This document shows positions 1 to 6,746 of a stretch of 39,062 bases of DNA, piece by piece. Location: the NCBI GenBank assembly GCA_003481775.1, contig QULU01000042.1, positions 1,794 through 40,855 on the forward strand, written 5' to 3'. The position numbers were made by a program, and so were the translations under genes. Every line of letters begins with the position of its first letter. The first letter of the stretch is position 1. Source of the stretch: Clostridiaceae bacterium OM02-2AC (GTDB taxonomy: Bacteria; Bacillota_I; Bacilli_A; Erysipelotrichales; Erysipelotrichaceae). The notes beneath the pieces are model-generated. The model did no database searches. It was not told the origin of the DNA and saw nothing but the letters and a program-made list of their open reading frames with translations.

Positions 1-41
1 TTTTTTTTACCTTTGTTGTTTGGAATAACACGCAAGAACAT
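1..41 (-). CDS. Start of a leftward gene, probable IS1634-type transposase (partial)
   Basis: On the minus strand an ATG at 41-39 opens a frame that runs off the left edge and reads MFLRVIPNNKGKK in this window. A ribosome-binding site (GGGGTG, six bases before the ATG) and a TATAAT-like box further upstream support a real start. The short N terminus resembles the beginning of IS1634-family transposases, which often start with M-[FY]-L-R followed by a basic stretch; this is recalled family knowledge and rests on only 13 residues. If right, an insertion sequence sits just upstream of the PTS operon and is transcribed away from it. Confidence 0.4.
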   Translation of the reverse strand, partial: MFLRVIPNNKGKK

Positions 42-169
42 AAAAATCACCCCTTTACTTAACTACATTATAGCATATAATATATATTAAAAAATATTTA
101 TATAATATACTCTTAACTACAACGATAGTGAGCGATTAATGAAGTGATTTCTGATAGGAATAAAAAATA

Positions 170-198
170 GCATCAACCAAATTTCCTTAGGTTGATGC
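170..198. repeat. Perfect 9-bp inverted repeat upstream of the sigma-54 promoter
   Basis: The arms GCATCAACC (170-178) and GGTTGATGC (190-198) are perfectly complementary around an 11-base loop. The left arm is preceded by an A-rich run, so read on the minus strand it is a stem followed by TATTTTTTA, which is terminator-like. Read as DNA, it lies about 33-61 bp upstream of the -24 element, where an enhancer-binding activator could bind. The sequence cannot separate the two roles. Confidence 0.5.
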
Positions 199-230
199 CA
201 TTGGCCGGTAATTACAGGCGTTTGTAAAGT

Positions 231-246
231 TGGCACGGGAATTGCT
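231..246 (+). promoter_or_regulatory. Sigma-54 (RpoN) -24/-12 promoter
   Basis: TGGCACGGGAATTGCT matches the sigma-54 consensus TGGCACG-N4-TTGC(A/T) at every defined position, with GG at 232-233 and GC at 244-245. It lies 68 bp upstream of the first PTS gene in the right orientation. Mannose-family PTS operons of Bacillota are classic RpoN targets driven by LevR/ManR activators with AAA+ and PTS regulation domains. No such activator is in the window. Confidence 0.85.
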
Positions 247-314
247 GGAAGAAAGGTGTAACGGAAGGACGTCAGGTACAGAGCACGTCGCTTCCATGCG
301 AAGGAGGAAATGAA

Positions 315-797
315 ATGAGTATTGTATTGGGCAGAGTTGATTACCGCCTGCTTCATGGTATTGTAGCAACCATGTGGGCACCGCAGTCCGGTGCTCAGCG
401 GGTTATGGTGATTGATGACCGCACGGCGAACGATCCGATTATCAAGGAAAGCATGCGTCTGGGAAAGCCTGCCGGTATGGCATGCTCCATCATCACGGAG
501 GAAACTGCCATGAAGAATTTCAAGGCAGGGAAGTATGATGATCACAAGGTGTTTGTGGTATGCGAAGACCCGGGGGTGTTTTTGAGACTACAGGAGGAGG
601 CCGGACAAAAAATTCCAAGAATCGTAATCGGAATTACCAGAGATCGCGATACCGGAACAAAGGTCAGCTCAAGAGCTTCTGTAAAGGATGAAGAAAAGCC
701 TGTTTACAGAAAGCTGATGGAAAACGGATGTGAAGTGGATGTGCAGTTCACAACAACGGATAAAGCTGTGAAGCTGTCGCACGCAATGGAATTGTAG
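315..797 (+). CDS. PTS mannose/sorbose-family EIIB
   Basis: This is the 160-residue cytoplasmic IIB component of a mannose-type phosphotransferase system. It takes phosphate from IIA and passes it to the incoming sugar at IIC/IID. The N terminus GRVDYRLLHGIVAT matches the family's R-[IV]-D-x-R-L-[IL]-H-G motif and places the phosphorylated histidine at His14. Length is normal for the family. The start follows a strong AAGGAGGAA site. It is the first gene of an operon with IIC and IID directly downstream, behind the sigma-54 promoter at 231-246. The substrate cannot be read from the sequence; mannose, fructose, sorbose, N-acetylgalactosamine and glucosaminate transporters all share this family. 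Confidence 0.93.
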   Translation: MSIVLGRVDYRLLHGIVATMWAPQSGAQRVMVIDDRTANDPIIKESMRLGKPAGMACSIITEETAMKNFKAGKYDDHKVFVVCEDPGVFLRLQEEAGQKIPRIVIGITRDRDTGTKVSSRASVKDEEKPVYRKLMENGCEVDVQFTTTDKAVKLSHAMEL

Positions 798-810
798 GAG
801 GAGAAAAAGG

Positions 811-1590
811 ATGGAATTATCAATACTACAGATTGTCTTTATCACACTGATTGCGTATCTGAAAATGACAGATACCGTAACAACACAGCTGTTTGCATTC
901 AATACAATTATCTGCGGATGGCTCACCGGTCTGGTTGTGCAAGATCCCATAACGGGTCTGAGCATCGGAGCGACCATGCAGCTGATGTCTATGGGCGTTG
1001 TGGCAGTAGGAGGATCCTCGATGCCGGATTATCCGATTGCGGCCATCATTGCGACAACGATAGCGGTCACTACAGGAAAAGGGATGGAGGCAGGTCTTGC
1101 CATCGGTCTTCCGGTGGCTATGCTTGGCGTTAACTTTGACGTTATATACAAAATTTTCAACGGCTTCCTGATGAGAAAGGAAACCTCACTGATTGAAGAA
1201 GGAAAGTTTCAGTCTGCTTTGAATATGATTAAAATCTCACCGATCTTCTATGGTTTATGCTCTGCTGTTCCGGTTCTGGTTTGTATTGTCGCAGGACCTA
1301 CCGTTGTCAATGCAATCCTGGATTTCATGCCTGCCTGGTTTACTACCGGCTTGACAATCGCAGGTGGCGTCCTTCCCGGTGTCGGTATGGCCATGCTGCT
1401 GATGTATATGCCGCTGGGCAAATACTGGTCCTTCCTGCTTGTCGGCTTTGTGCTGGCAGCTTATCTGAAGGTCCCGGTACTTGGTATTGCGGCCATCGGA
1501 CTTGCAGGAGCATATGAAATTTACAAAAATCAGATGAAGGCAGGAACTGCAGCTGCAGGTGCTGTCACAGGAGGTTTGGAAGATGAGTAA
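811..1590 (+). CDS. PTS mannose/sorbose-family EIIC
   Basis: The 259-residue protein is strongly hydrophobic, with repeated membrane segments and Gly/Pro/Met-rich loops (GLSIGATMQLMSMGVVAVGG, GLPVAMLGVNFD) typical of EIIC of the mannose family. It forms the membrane channel with IID and binds the sugar. An AGGAGGAGAAA site precedes the ATG, 13 bases after the IIB stop. Its last eight bases overlap the IID start, which implies translational coupling. Family assignment is firm; substrate is unknown. Confidence 0.92.
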   Translation: MELSILQIVFITLIAYLKMTDTVTTQLFAFNTIICGWLTGLVVQDPITGLSIGATMQLMSMGVVAVGGSSMPDYPIAAIIATTIAVTTGKGMEAGLAIGLPVAMLGVNFDVIYKIFNGFLMRKETSLIEEGKFQSALNMIKISPIFYGLCSAVPVLVCIVAGPTVVNAILDFMPAWFTTGLTIAGGVLPGVGMAMLLMYMPLGKYWSFLLVGFVLAAYLKVPVLGIAAIGLAGAYEIYKNQMKAGTAAAGAVTGGLEDE

Positions 1591-2383
1591 GGAAAAGGTT
1601 TTAACGAAAAAGGATTTGCGTAGGGCAGCATGGCGATGGCTGATTGGTATATCCACATTCAATTATGAAACACAGCTGGCACCTTCCACATTGTTCTCCG
1701 TATATCCATGTCTGAGAAAAATGTATCCGGATGATGAGGATTTGAAAAAATCCTGTCTGAACTATATGCGTTACTATAATACCATGCCTTGGATATCGCC
1801 GTTTGTAATCGGTGCTGCGCTGGGGATCGAGGATGAAGGCGGTATTTCCTCACTGGATGCAGTCAATGACTTTAAGGTTGGTTTGATGGGACCGCTGGCA
1901 GGTATCGGTGATACGATTGGCTGGGCGATGATTCCTACAATCTTCGGCTCCATTGCGGCAAGCATGGGGATGGAGGGCAATCCGCTGGGAATCTTCCTGT
2001 GGGCTGCATTCACCTTTGTATTTCTGGTGGTTCGTATTCTGCAGTATGAATGGGGATACGGTATGGGTGTTAATGTCATCACCAAATTTGGTAAACAGAT
2101 AACGGTCTTTACAGAAGCCTGCTCCGTGCTTGGTCTGACTGTGGTTGGCTCTCTGGTTGCGACCGTCGTGAAGCTGAGCACCGGCATTCAGTTTAAAAAC
2201 GGGGACGTTGTTATGAAGGTGCAGGATTTGATTGACGGTGTTATGCCTGCTCTTCTTCCGGTAGCTGCTGTTGGAATTATATATTACTTCATGAAGGTGA
2301 AGAAGGTGAAGATGACCTGGATGATTCTGTTCATCATTGTGGCATCCATGCTTGGTGCGGCAACCGGAATCTTCACGGCATAG
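1583..2383 (+). CDS. PTS mannose/sorbose-family EIID
   Basis: The 266-residue IID subunit exists only in mannose-type PTS systems. Its N-terminal section is hydrophilic (KKDLRRAAWRWL, then FNYETQLAPSTLFSVYPCLR), as in ManZ/LevG, and the signature GLMGPLAGIGDTIGWAMIP follows, with C-terminal membrane segments after that. I chose the ATG at 1583 (MSKEKVLTKK) because AGGAGG lies nine bases upstream at 1569-1574; an in-frame start at 1559 has no ribosome-binding site and would lie deeper inside IIC. The eight-base overlap with IIC keeps stoichiometry coupled. Confidence 0.92.
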   Translation: MSKEKVLTKKDLRRAAWRWLIGISTFNYETQLAPSTLFSVYPCLRKMYPDDEDLKKSCLNYMRYYNTMPWISPFVIGAALGIEDEGGISSLDAVNDFKVGLMGPLAGIGDTIGWAMIPTIFGSIAASMGMEGNPLGIFLWAAFTFVFLVVRILQYEWGYGMGVNVITKFGKQITVFTEACSVLGLTVVGSLVATVVKLSTGIQFKNGDVVMKVQDLIDGVMPALLPVAAVGIIYYFMKVKKVKMTWMILFIIVASMLGAATGIFTA

Positions 2384-2400
2384 AAAGAAGGGAATCAACA

Positions 2401-3627
2401 TTGAGAGCTGCGACCTGCGTCGCTGATATAACACCAAAATGTGCCGTTCATTTATGCGGCTATGTAGGAGAAGCCAGAAAGCATACGGCTAAGGGGGTTC
2501 ATGACAGCCCCCTGGCTGTTTCACTGCTGCTGGAAATCGATACGGTTACTCTTCTCTTTATCAGTATAGATGTCGTAACATTGGGTGGAGAAAAAGCGGC
2601 TGCTATAAAAAAACAAATCAAAGAAGTGTTACCCATAGACAGGGATCATATCATCATCCACGCAGTTCACACACATTCTGCGGCAAATGGTCTGGGGGAT
2701 GAGGCGATCTTCGATACACCGGATAATCCGGAGTATTTCGCCTATGTTTCAAAACAGATTACAGAGAGTGTAAAGACCCTTCCTGCACAGCTGCAGGAGG
2801 TTACAGCATGGATTGATACCTGTAAAATTCATGGATATTACAGTAAACGGACAGATAAAACGCTTCCGTTTGAGGATAATGGGACAATCATCAAATTCAT
2901 GCACAATGACAGTGTTGTCGCAGCCATGTGCAATTTCAACTGTCATGCAACTGTACTGGGAATGGATAATATGCTGTTAAGTGCAGATCTGATTGGAAAA
3001 GTGCGCTCGCTTATGAAAGATCATCTGGGCGTCATTCCCTATACATTTACCGGAGCAAGCGGCGATATCAGCAATCGCCAGTATCGGCAGGGGAATGATT
3101 TTCAGGAGCTGGAGCGGGTCGGCACAGGCATTGCGCATATCCTGAAGCAGATGGATTCCTATGAGGAGCTGCATCTGAGCAAGGTGAAAACAACGGTATA
3201 TGACCATCCCGTACACTACGATAATACCGTATTCTATGCGGACTATCGTAAGGGAATCGCACAGGCGGAGGCTGTTCTTTCCCGTAAGGATGCCACGGCA
3301 GATGAGCGCAAGCTGGCAGCATCGGAAATCCTGCTGCTGAAGATGAAGCTGCAGACAGCACAGATTGATTTTCACGTACGCGGTATTCTTCTTCATATGA
3401 ATGAGCTTACCATCGTCACGTTTCCCGGAGAGCTTGCCTCTGCCTTCGGTTTACAGCTGCGAGCGGCATGCAAAACCAAGCATTTTCTTCTAATTGGCTA
3501 TGCCAATGATTATCAGGGGTATTTCATGGAAGCACAGGAGTATGGAAAGACTTACGAAACAAAAGCAAGCAATACACCGGTTGGTGAAAGTGAACGTATC
3601 GCTTGCGAGATAGGAGATTTATTATGA
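2401..3627 (+). CDS. Neutral/alkaline ceramidase-like amidohydrolase
   Basis: This 408-residue protein matches the N-terminal zinc domain of neutral/alkaline non-lysosomal ceramidases (PF04734). Visible marks are HAVHTHSAANG (zinc HxH), NCHATVLGMDN with LSADLIG (zinc His and the SAD motif), FTGASGDISNRQ, FPGELASAFG, and GYANDYQGYF with a following Tyr-Glu. Family members cleave the amide of N-acyl sphingosine, but here there is no signal peptide and the C-terminal beta domain is missing, so it is probably a cytoplasmic enzyme acting on another N-acyl or amide substrate. It begins with TTG behind GAAGGG and overlaps the IIA gene by four bases (ATGA). Its place between IID and IIA implies action on the PTS cargo. 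Confidence 0.8.
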   Translation: MRAATCVADITPKCAVHLCGYVGEARKHTAKGVHDSPLAVSLLLEIDTVTLLFISIDVVTLGGEKAAAIKKQIKEVLPIDRDHIIIHAVHTHSAANGLGDEAIFDTPDNPEYFAYVSKQITESVKTLPAQLQEVTAWIDTCKIHGYYSKRTDKTLPFEDNGTIIKFMHNDSVVAAMCNFNCHATVLGMDNMLLSADLIGKVRSLMKDHLGVIPYTFTGASGDISNRQYRQGNDFQELERVGTGIAHILKQMDSYEELHLSKVKTTVYDHPVHYDNTVFYADYRKGIAQAEAVLSRKDATADERKLAASEILLLKMKLQTAQIDFHVRGILLHMNELTIVTFPGELASAFGLQLRAACKTKHFLLIGYANDYQGYFMEAQEYGKTYETKASNTPVGESERIACEIGDLL

Positions 3628-4046
3628 GACGATTTATTTTTGCATCACACCATTATCTGGCATACGGATTGAAGGACACGGTGGATTTTCTAACAAGTAA
3701 AGCGCGTACGATTCATGATATCAATGCCTATGTGGAGGATAAGGAGCAGGAGCTGGAAATCAGAGTTAAACAGCTGTTTGATACCTTTGATCCTCAGGAT
3801 GAGGTTATCGTCCTGACCGATTTGTTAGGCGGTAGTGTCTATCAGAAGTTTTATCCCTATATCAGTGAACATGTGCATGTTCTATGCGGGATGAATCTGC
3901 CGATGGCAATGAGCATGGTGCTTGCGGGTGAGGACGTACCGTTTACCGAGAAGCGTATTGCGGAAATTGTTGAGGAGTGCAAAAACCAAATCGTTTATGT
4001 GAATACATTACATTCAGCTTCCGCCATGGACTGCGATGATGAATAA
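3624..4046 (+). CDS. PTS mannose-family EIIA
   Basis: This 140-residue cytoplasmic IIA domain receives phosphate from HPr. FIFASHHYLAYGLKDTV aligns with the ManX motif around His10 and puts the phosphoacceptor at His9. The later EVIVLTDLLGGSVYQKF matches the family's conserved TDLxGGSPxN block. The start at 3624 follows AGGAGA and overlaps the ceramidase-like stop as ATGA; an upstream in-frame start at 3603 lacks a ribosome-binding site. A separate IIA at the operon's end is common for this family. A terminator follows within ten bases, so it closes the operon. Confidence 0.9.
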   Translation: MRRFIFASHHYLAYGLKDTVDFLTSKARTIHDINAYVEDKEQELEIRVKQLFDTFDPQDEVIVLTDLLGGSVYQKFYPYISEHVHVLCGMNLPMAMSMVLAGEDVPFTEKRIAEIVEECKNQIVYVNTLHSASAMDCDDE

Positions 4047-4054
4047 TATCTGAC

Positions 4055-4088
4055 GGCTCTGAGGTTCTGCTTCAGAGCCATTGTTTTA
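4055..4088 (+). terminator. Intrinsic terminator of the mannose-type PTS operon
   Basis: GGCTCTGA (4055-4062) pairs perfectly with TCAGAGCC (4072-4079), loop nine bases, followed by ATTGTTTTA. It begins nine bases after the IIA stop. Confidence 0.8.
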
Positions 4089-4348
4089 TAGCATGCAGTG
4101 ATAAAGCAGAATACGTGTCGTTATGAATGATATGTATATTGGCAAATGCAGCTTGCGCTACAAGTGGCTGCGAATGCATCTGGCCTTCTGAAGAAAATCA
4201 CGATATGCTGCTAAACAAGCAGCATTCACAGGGAGCTGTTGAAAGCAATGATCAGCATAAAGGATGATATTCCCTACAGAATGAAAATAATCGAAAGAAA
4301 GCACGCATACAGCAGCAGATATAATTATATAGGAAAGGAGCAGTAAGG
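4089..4348. other. Intergenic region before the NIF3-like gene
   Basis: About 260 bases after the PTS operon terminator. I see no convincing gene, RNA or strong sigma-A promoter here, only the ribosome-binding site AAAGGAGCAG just before 4349. Confidence 0.5.
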
Positions 4349-5197
4349 ATGCAGATACAAAAAGTAATAGATAAGCTGAAAGCCTATCATAAAGGGGAAT
4401 GGGAAGGGAAACAAATTGATGAGGAAACAACAAGGGATAAAGTATTATATGGAAACCCGTATCAGGAATGTACTGGAATCGTTACAACCTGCTGGGCAAC
4501 GATTGATGTAATAAAAAAGGCTGCACTGCAGGGGGCGAACCTGATCATTGCGCACGAGGCGCTGTTCTGGAATCATGGTGATCATACAGACTGGCTGCAG
4601 GAGGAAGAAAACAGCACCTTTCTGGCAAAGAAAAAGCTGCTGGATGAAACCGGTATTGTCGTATGGAGGAATCATGATTACATTCATTCCGGTATCCCGC
4701 TAAAGGATGGCAGCTTTACCGACGGAATCTTTTATGGTGTAGCAAGTAAGCTGGGGTGGATACCATATATCACAAAGGATGTGCACAATCCTCTGTCTTT
4801 CACGATACCGAAGACAACCGTACAGGAGCTTGCGGATTTTCTGATTCAAAGGCTGCGGCTGAACGGTGTAAAAATTATTGGAAACAAAAACAGCATTGTG
4901 GAAAGGGTACGTATTCCCTTTCATGTACTGGGGGATGCCAGAGATACCATACAGGAAGCAGACAGAGAGGATATCAACTGTTTTCTGACAATGGAAATCG
5001 TTGATTTTACACTTGCGGAATACATCCGGGATAGCAGTATGCTGGGAATGGATAGGGCAATCATCGGCATGGGGCATTTCAATCTGGAGGAACCGGGAAT
5101 GGAGTATATGACGACATATCTTCCAGCGGCAATTCAGGCAGATATCCCATGCTCATACATCCAATCCGGAGATATGTATGCATATATCACGAAGTAG
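4349..5197 (+). CDS. NIF3-like dinuclear metal protein
   Basis: A 282-residue member of the NIF3/YbgI family (PF01784), widespread metal-binding proteins that form toroidal hexamers and are often mislabelled GTP cyclohydrolase type 2; their substrate is unsettled. The N-terminal half has LIIAHEALFW with His69-Glu70 where many members have His-His, plus His76 and His79. The C-terminal half has GHFNLEEPGMEYM, giving the family's HxxxE metal pair (His243, Glu247). A good ribosome-binding site, AGGAAAGGAGCAG, precedes the ATG. It stands alone between two terminators, so a link with the PTS operon is only positional. Confidence 0.8.
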   Translation: MQIQKVIDKLKAYHKGEWEGKQIDEETTRDKVLYGNPYQECTGIVTTCWATIDVIKKAALQGANLIIAHEALFWNHGDHTDWLQEEENSTFLAKKKLLDETGIVVWRNHDYIHSGIPLKDGSFTDGIFYGVASKLGWIPYITKDVHNPLSFTIPKTTVQELADFLIQRLRLNGVKIIGNKNSIVERVRIPFHVLGDARDTIQEADREDINCFLTMEIVDFTLAEYIRDSSMLGMDRAIIGMGHFNLEEPGMEYMTTYLPAAIQADIPCSYIQSGDMYAYITK

Positions 5198-5314
5198 ATG
5201 AACACATAACGATACCCGTATGCCTTTTATAATGAAATATCAGAGGAAAGCCGGATAGCATAAAAAAGATAAGACCCTGTAACAAGCGTTCTTATTCGAT
5301 TTTGGGCAAAGCAG

Positions 5315-5362
5315 AGATTTCAGATTCTATTGTGAGCTTCAATAGAAATGAAATCTTTTTTT
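5315..5362 (+). terminator. Intrinsic terminator after the NIF3-like gene
   Basis: AGATTTCA (5315-5322) pairs with TGAAATCT (5349-5356); an inner CTATTG/CAATAG pair extends the stem. Seven T residues follow (5356-5362). It lies about 120 bases after the gene. Confidence 0.85.
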
Positions 5363-5591
5363 ATGCAACGACCCTAAAGTAAAAAAGAACGTAACAAGGT
5401 GCTTATCTGTTTTTTATACTTACATGGAGGCACAGGGAATTTAAAGCGGATAGAAGAGGTCACCCAGTCTTACCCGTGTGTATTGAATCTTAACCATATG
5501 CCTGAAACAAGGTGTTTTAAAACTGACACAATCCACGGCAGTAGCTACTTTCGCAAGGATTGCAGATACAAGTTCATTGTTAGCAGCTGCT
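5363..5591. other. Intergenic region with no supported gene
   Basis: Short open frames on the plus strand here have no ribosome-binding site and no recognisable composition. The only notable content adjacent to it is the AraC-end relic described at 5592-5641. Confidence 0.4.
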
Positions 5592-5641
5592 GTCCAGCTT
5601 CATACTAAATTTTTTCTGTACTCCAATGACAGGTATCTGCC
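5592..5641 (-). pseudogene. Relic of an AraC-family gene 3' end
   Basis: Read on the minus strand, this stretch translates as RYLSLEYRKKFSMKLDSC, closely matching the last residues of the neighbouring regulator (GYPPLEYRRKFGMKLENGR). The two copies are 114 bp apart and share most bases over about 50 bp (for example CCAGCTTCATAC at 5594 and 5708). The rest of the gene is absent. It is either a decayed tandem duplicate or the stub of a former second AraC gene that recombined with its neighbour. Confidence 0.6.
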
Positions 5642-5693
5642 TTTATACACTGCAGAATCTGATGTTGGATTGAAAGCAGATATCATCGCGTTG

Positions 5694-6566
5694 TTACCTG
5701 CCGTTTTCCAGCTTCATACCAAATTTCCTTCTGTATTCCAATGGCGGATATCCGACTCTTTTCAGAAACAGCTTAGAAAAATGGGTCGTGTTGTCATAGC
5801 CAACCTGTGATGAAATGGATATAAGAGAATCTGTTGTGTTGATCAGCATCCATTTTGCTTCGCTGATGCGGCGGTCAATCACATAGTTGATTGGTGAAAT
5901 CCCATAGGTCTCCTTGAATTTATGTGATATGTAATCACTGCTGATGTGAAAATACTCTGTCAGCTCCTTCAATGTGATATCCTTTGCATAATTCTCGTTT
6001 ATATAGAACAGGATGTCCTGTGCAAAGGACGGCTTTTTTTCATTATGATCTGTGACTGCATGCTGAAAAATACTGAAATATATATTTGCAAGAGCGTTTG
6101 CCAGAGAGTTACAAATCGTTACGGCATACGGATTCTGCTGCTGAGAAAAGTACTCCAGCGTTTCAAAAATCTCTTCGATTATCCTCCTGTGCTCCTGTGA
6201 TCGATCATAGGGCTTTTTATCTAAGGGAAGAAAGATATCCGGCGAGCTGGAGTTTGCCATTTTGAAATTGGTGATTGCACAAGTCCAGCAGGAAATCGGA
6301 TCATCGATATCAGAAGTTATAGAATGAATACAGCCTTTATTCACAATGAGTAAATCGCCTGCGGCAACACTGAAAACCTCATTGTTAATCTGATAGCTAG
6401 CCTTGCCGCTTGAGAAATATATCAGCTCGGTTTCATGCTTGTGGACATGGTAGGGATAGGACCAGTGAGAATCATTGAAGCTATGGGAAAGTCTGGACAT
6501 CGTTGGTGCATTCGTAAAGATCGGTGTGGTATGCTTATTTTCGTTTTGATTATCAAACAAGAACAT
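5694..6566 (-). CDS. AraC-family regulator with cupin sensor domain
   Basis: The 290-residue protein has an N-terminal AraC-binding cupin domain (HVHKHETELIYFSSGKASYQ, then FSVAAGDLLIVNKGCIHSI) and a C-terminal double helix-turn-helix (ITLKELTEYFHISSDYISHKF; second helix region VGYDNTTHFSKLFLKRVGYPP). Such proteins bind a small metabolite and activate nearby genes. The ATG at 6566 is chosen because GGAGGG lies directly upstream at proper spacing; a TTG 21 bases earlier would place that site inside the gene. It is divergent from the CoA-transferase operon, which is its likely target and the source of its ligand. Confidence 0.9.
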   Translation of the reverse strand: MFLFDNQNENKHTTPIFTNAPTMSRLSHSFNDSHWSYPYHVHKHETELIYFSSGKASYQINNEVFSVAAGDLLIVNKGCIHSITSDIDDPISCWTCAITNFKMANSSSPDIFLPLDKKPYDRSQEHRRIIEEIFETLEYFSQQQNPYAVTICNSLANALANIYFSIFQHAVTDHNEKKPSFAQDILFYINENYAKDITLKELTEYFHISSDYISHKFKETYGISPINYVIDRRISEAKWMLINTTDSLISISSQVGYDNTTHFSKLFLKRVGYPPLEYRRKFGMKLENGR

Positions 6567-6632
6567 AGGACCCTCCAAAATTAGCAATATAATTTTTAAA
6601 TAAAGCAGGATAGTTACATGTATTACGCTTTT

Positions 6633-6661
6633 ATTATAGAAAAACTAATGAAAACAAGCAA
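6633..6661 (-). promoter_or_regulatory. Sigma-A promoter of the AraC-family gene
   Basis: On the minus strand TTGCTT (6661-6656) and TATAAT (6638-6633) are separated by 17 bases. The -10 lies about 67 bases upstream of the regulator's ATG. It is back to back with the operon promoter at 6692-6720, leaving about 30 bp between the -35 elements for regulator binding. Confidence 0.55.
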
Positions 6662-6691
6662 GATAATTTTTGATTTCAACGGATTAGATTG

Positions 6692-6720
6692 TTTCCTTTT
6701 TTACATGGAATTCCTATAAT
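6692..6720 (+). promoter_or_regulatory. Candidate promoter of the CoA-transferase operon
   Basis: A perfect TATAAT (6715-6720) lies 17 bases after TTTCCT (6692-6697). The -35 is weak, which suits a promoter that needs an activator such as the divergent AraC protein. The ATG of the first gene is 26 bases downstream of the -10. Confidence 0.5.
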
Positions 6721-6746
6721 TTCTATATAGAGGAAAGGATAAGAAT

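Noticed and set aside
4349..5197. Assignment as GTP cyclohydrolase I type 2
   Set aside because: NIF3-family proteins often carry that label, but the activity is doubtful and the metal motif here is a variant (His-Glu in place of His-His).
5399..5810. Two short plus-strand frames downstream of the NIF3-like gene
   Set aside because: No ribosome-binding sites and one runs into the antisense of the AraC gene; the protein sequences look random.
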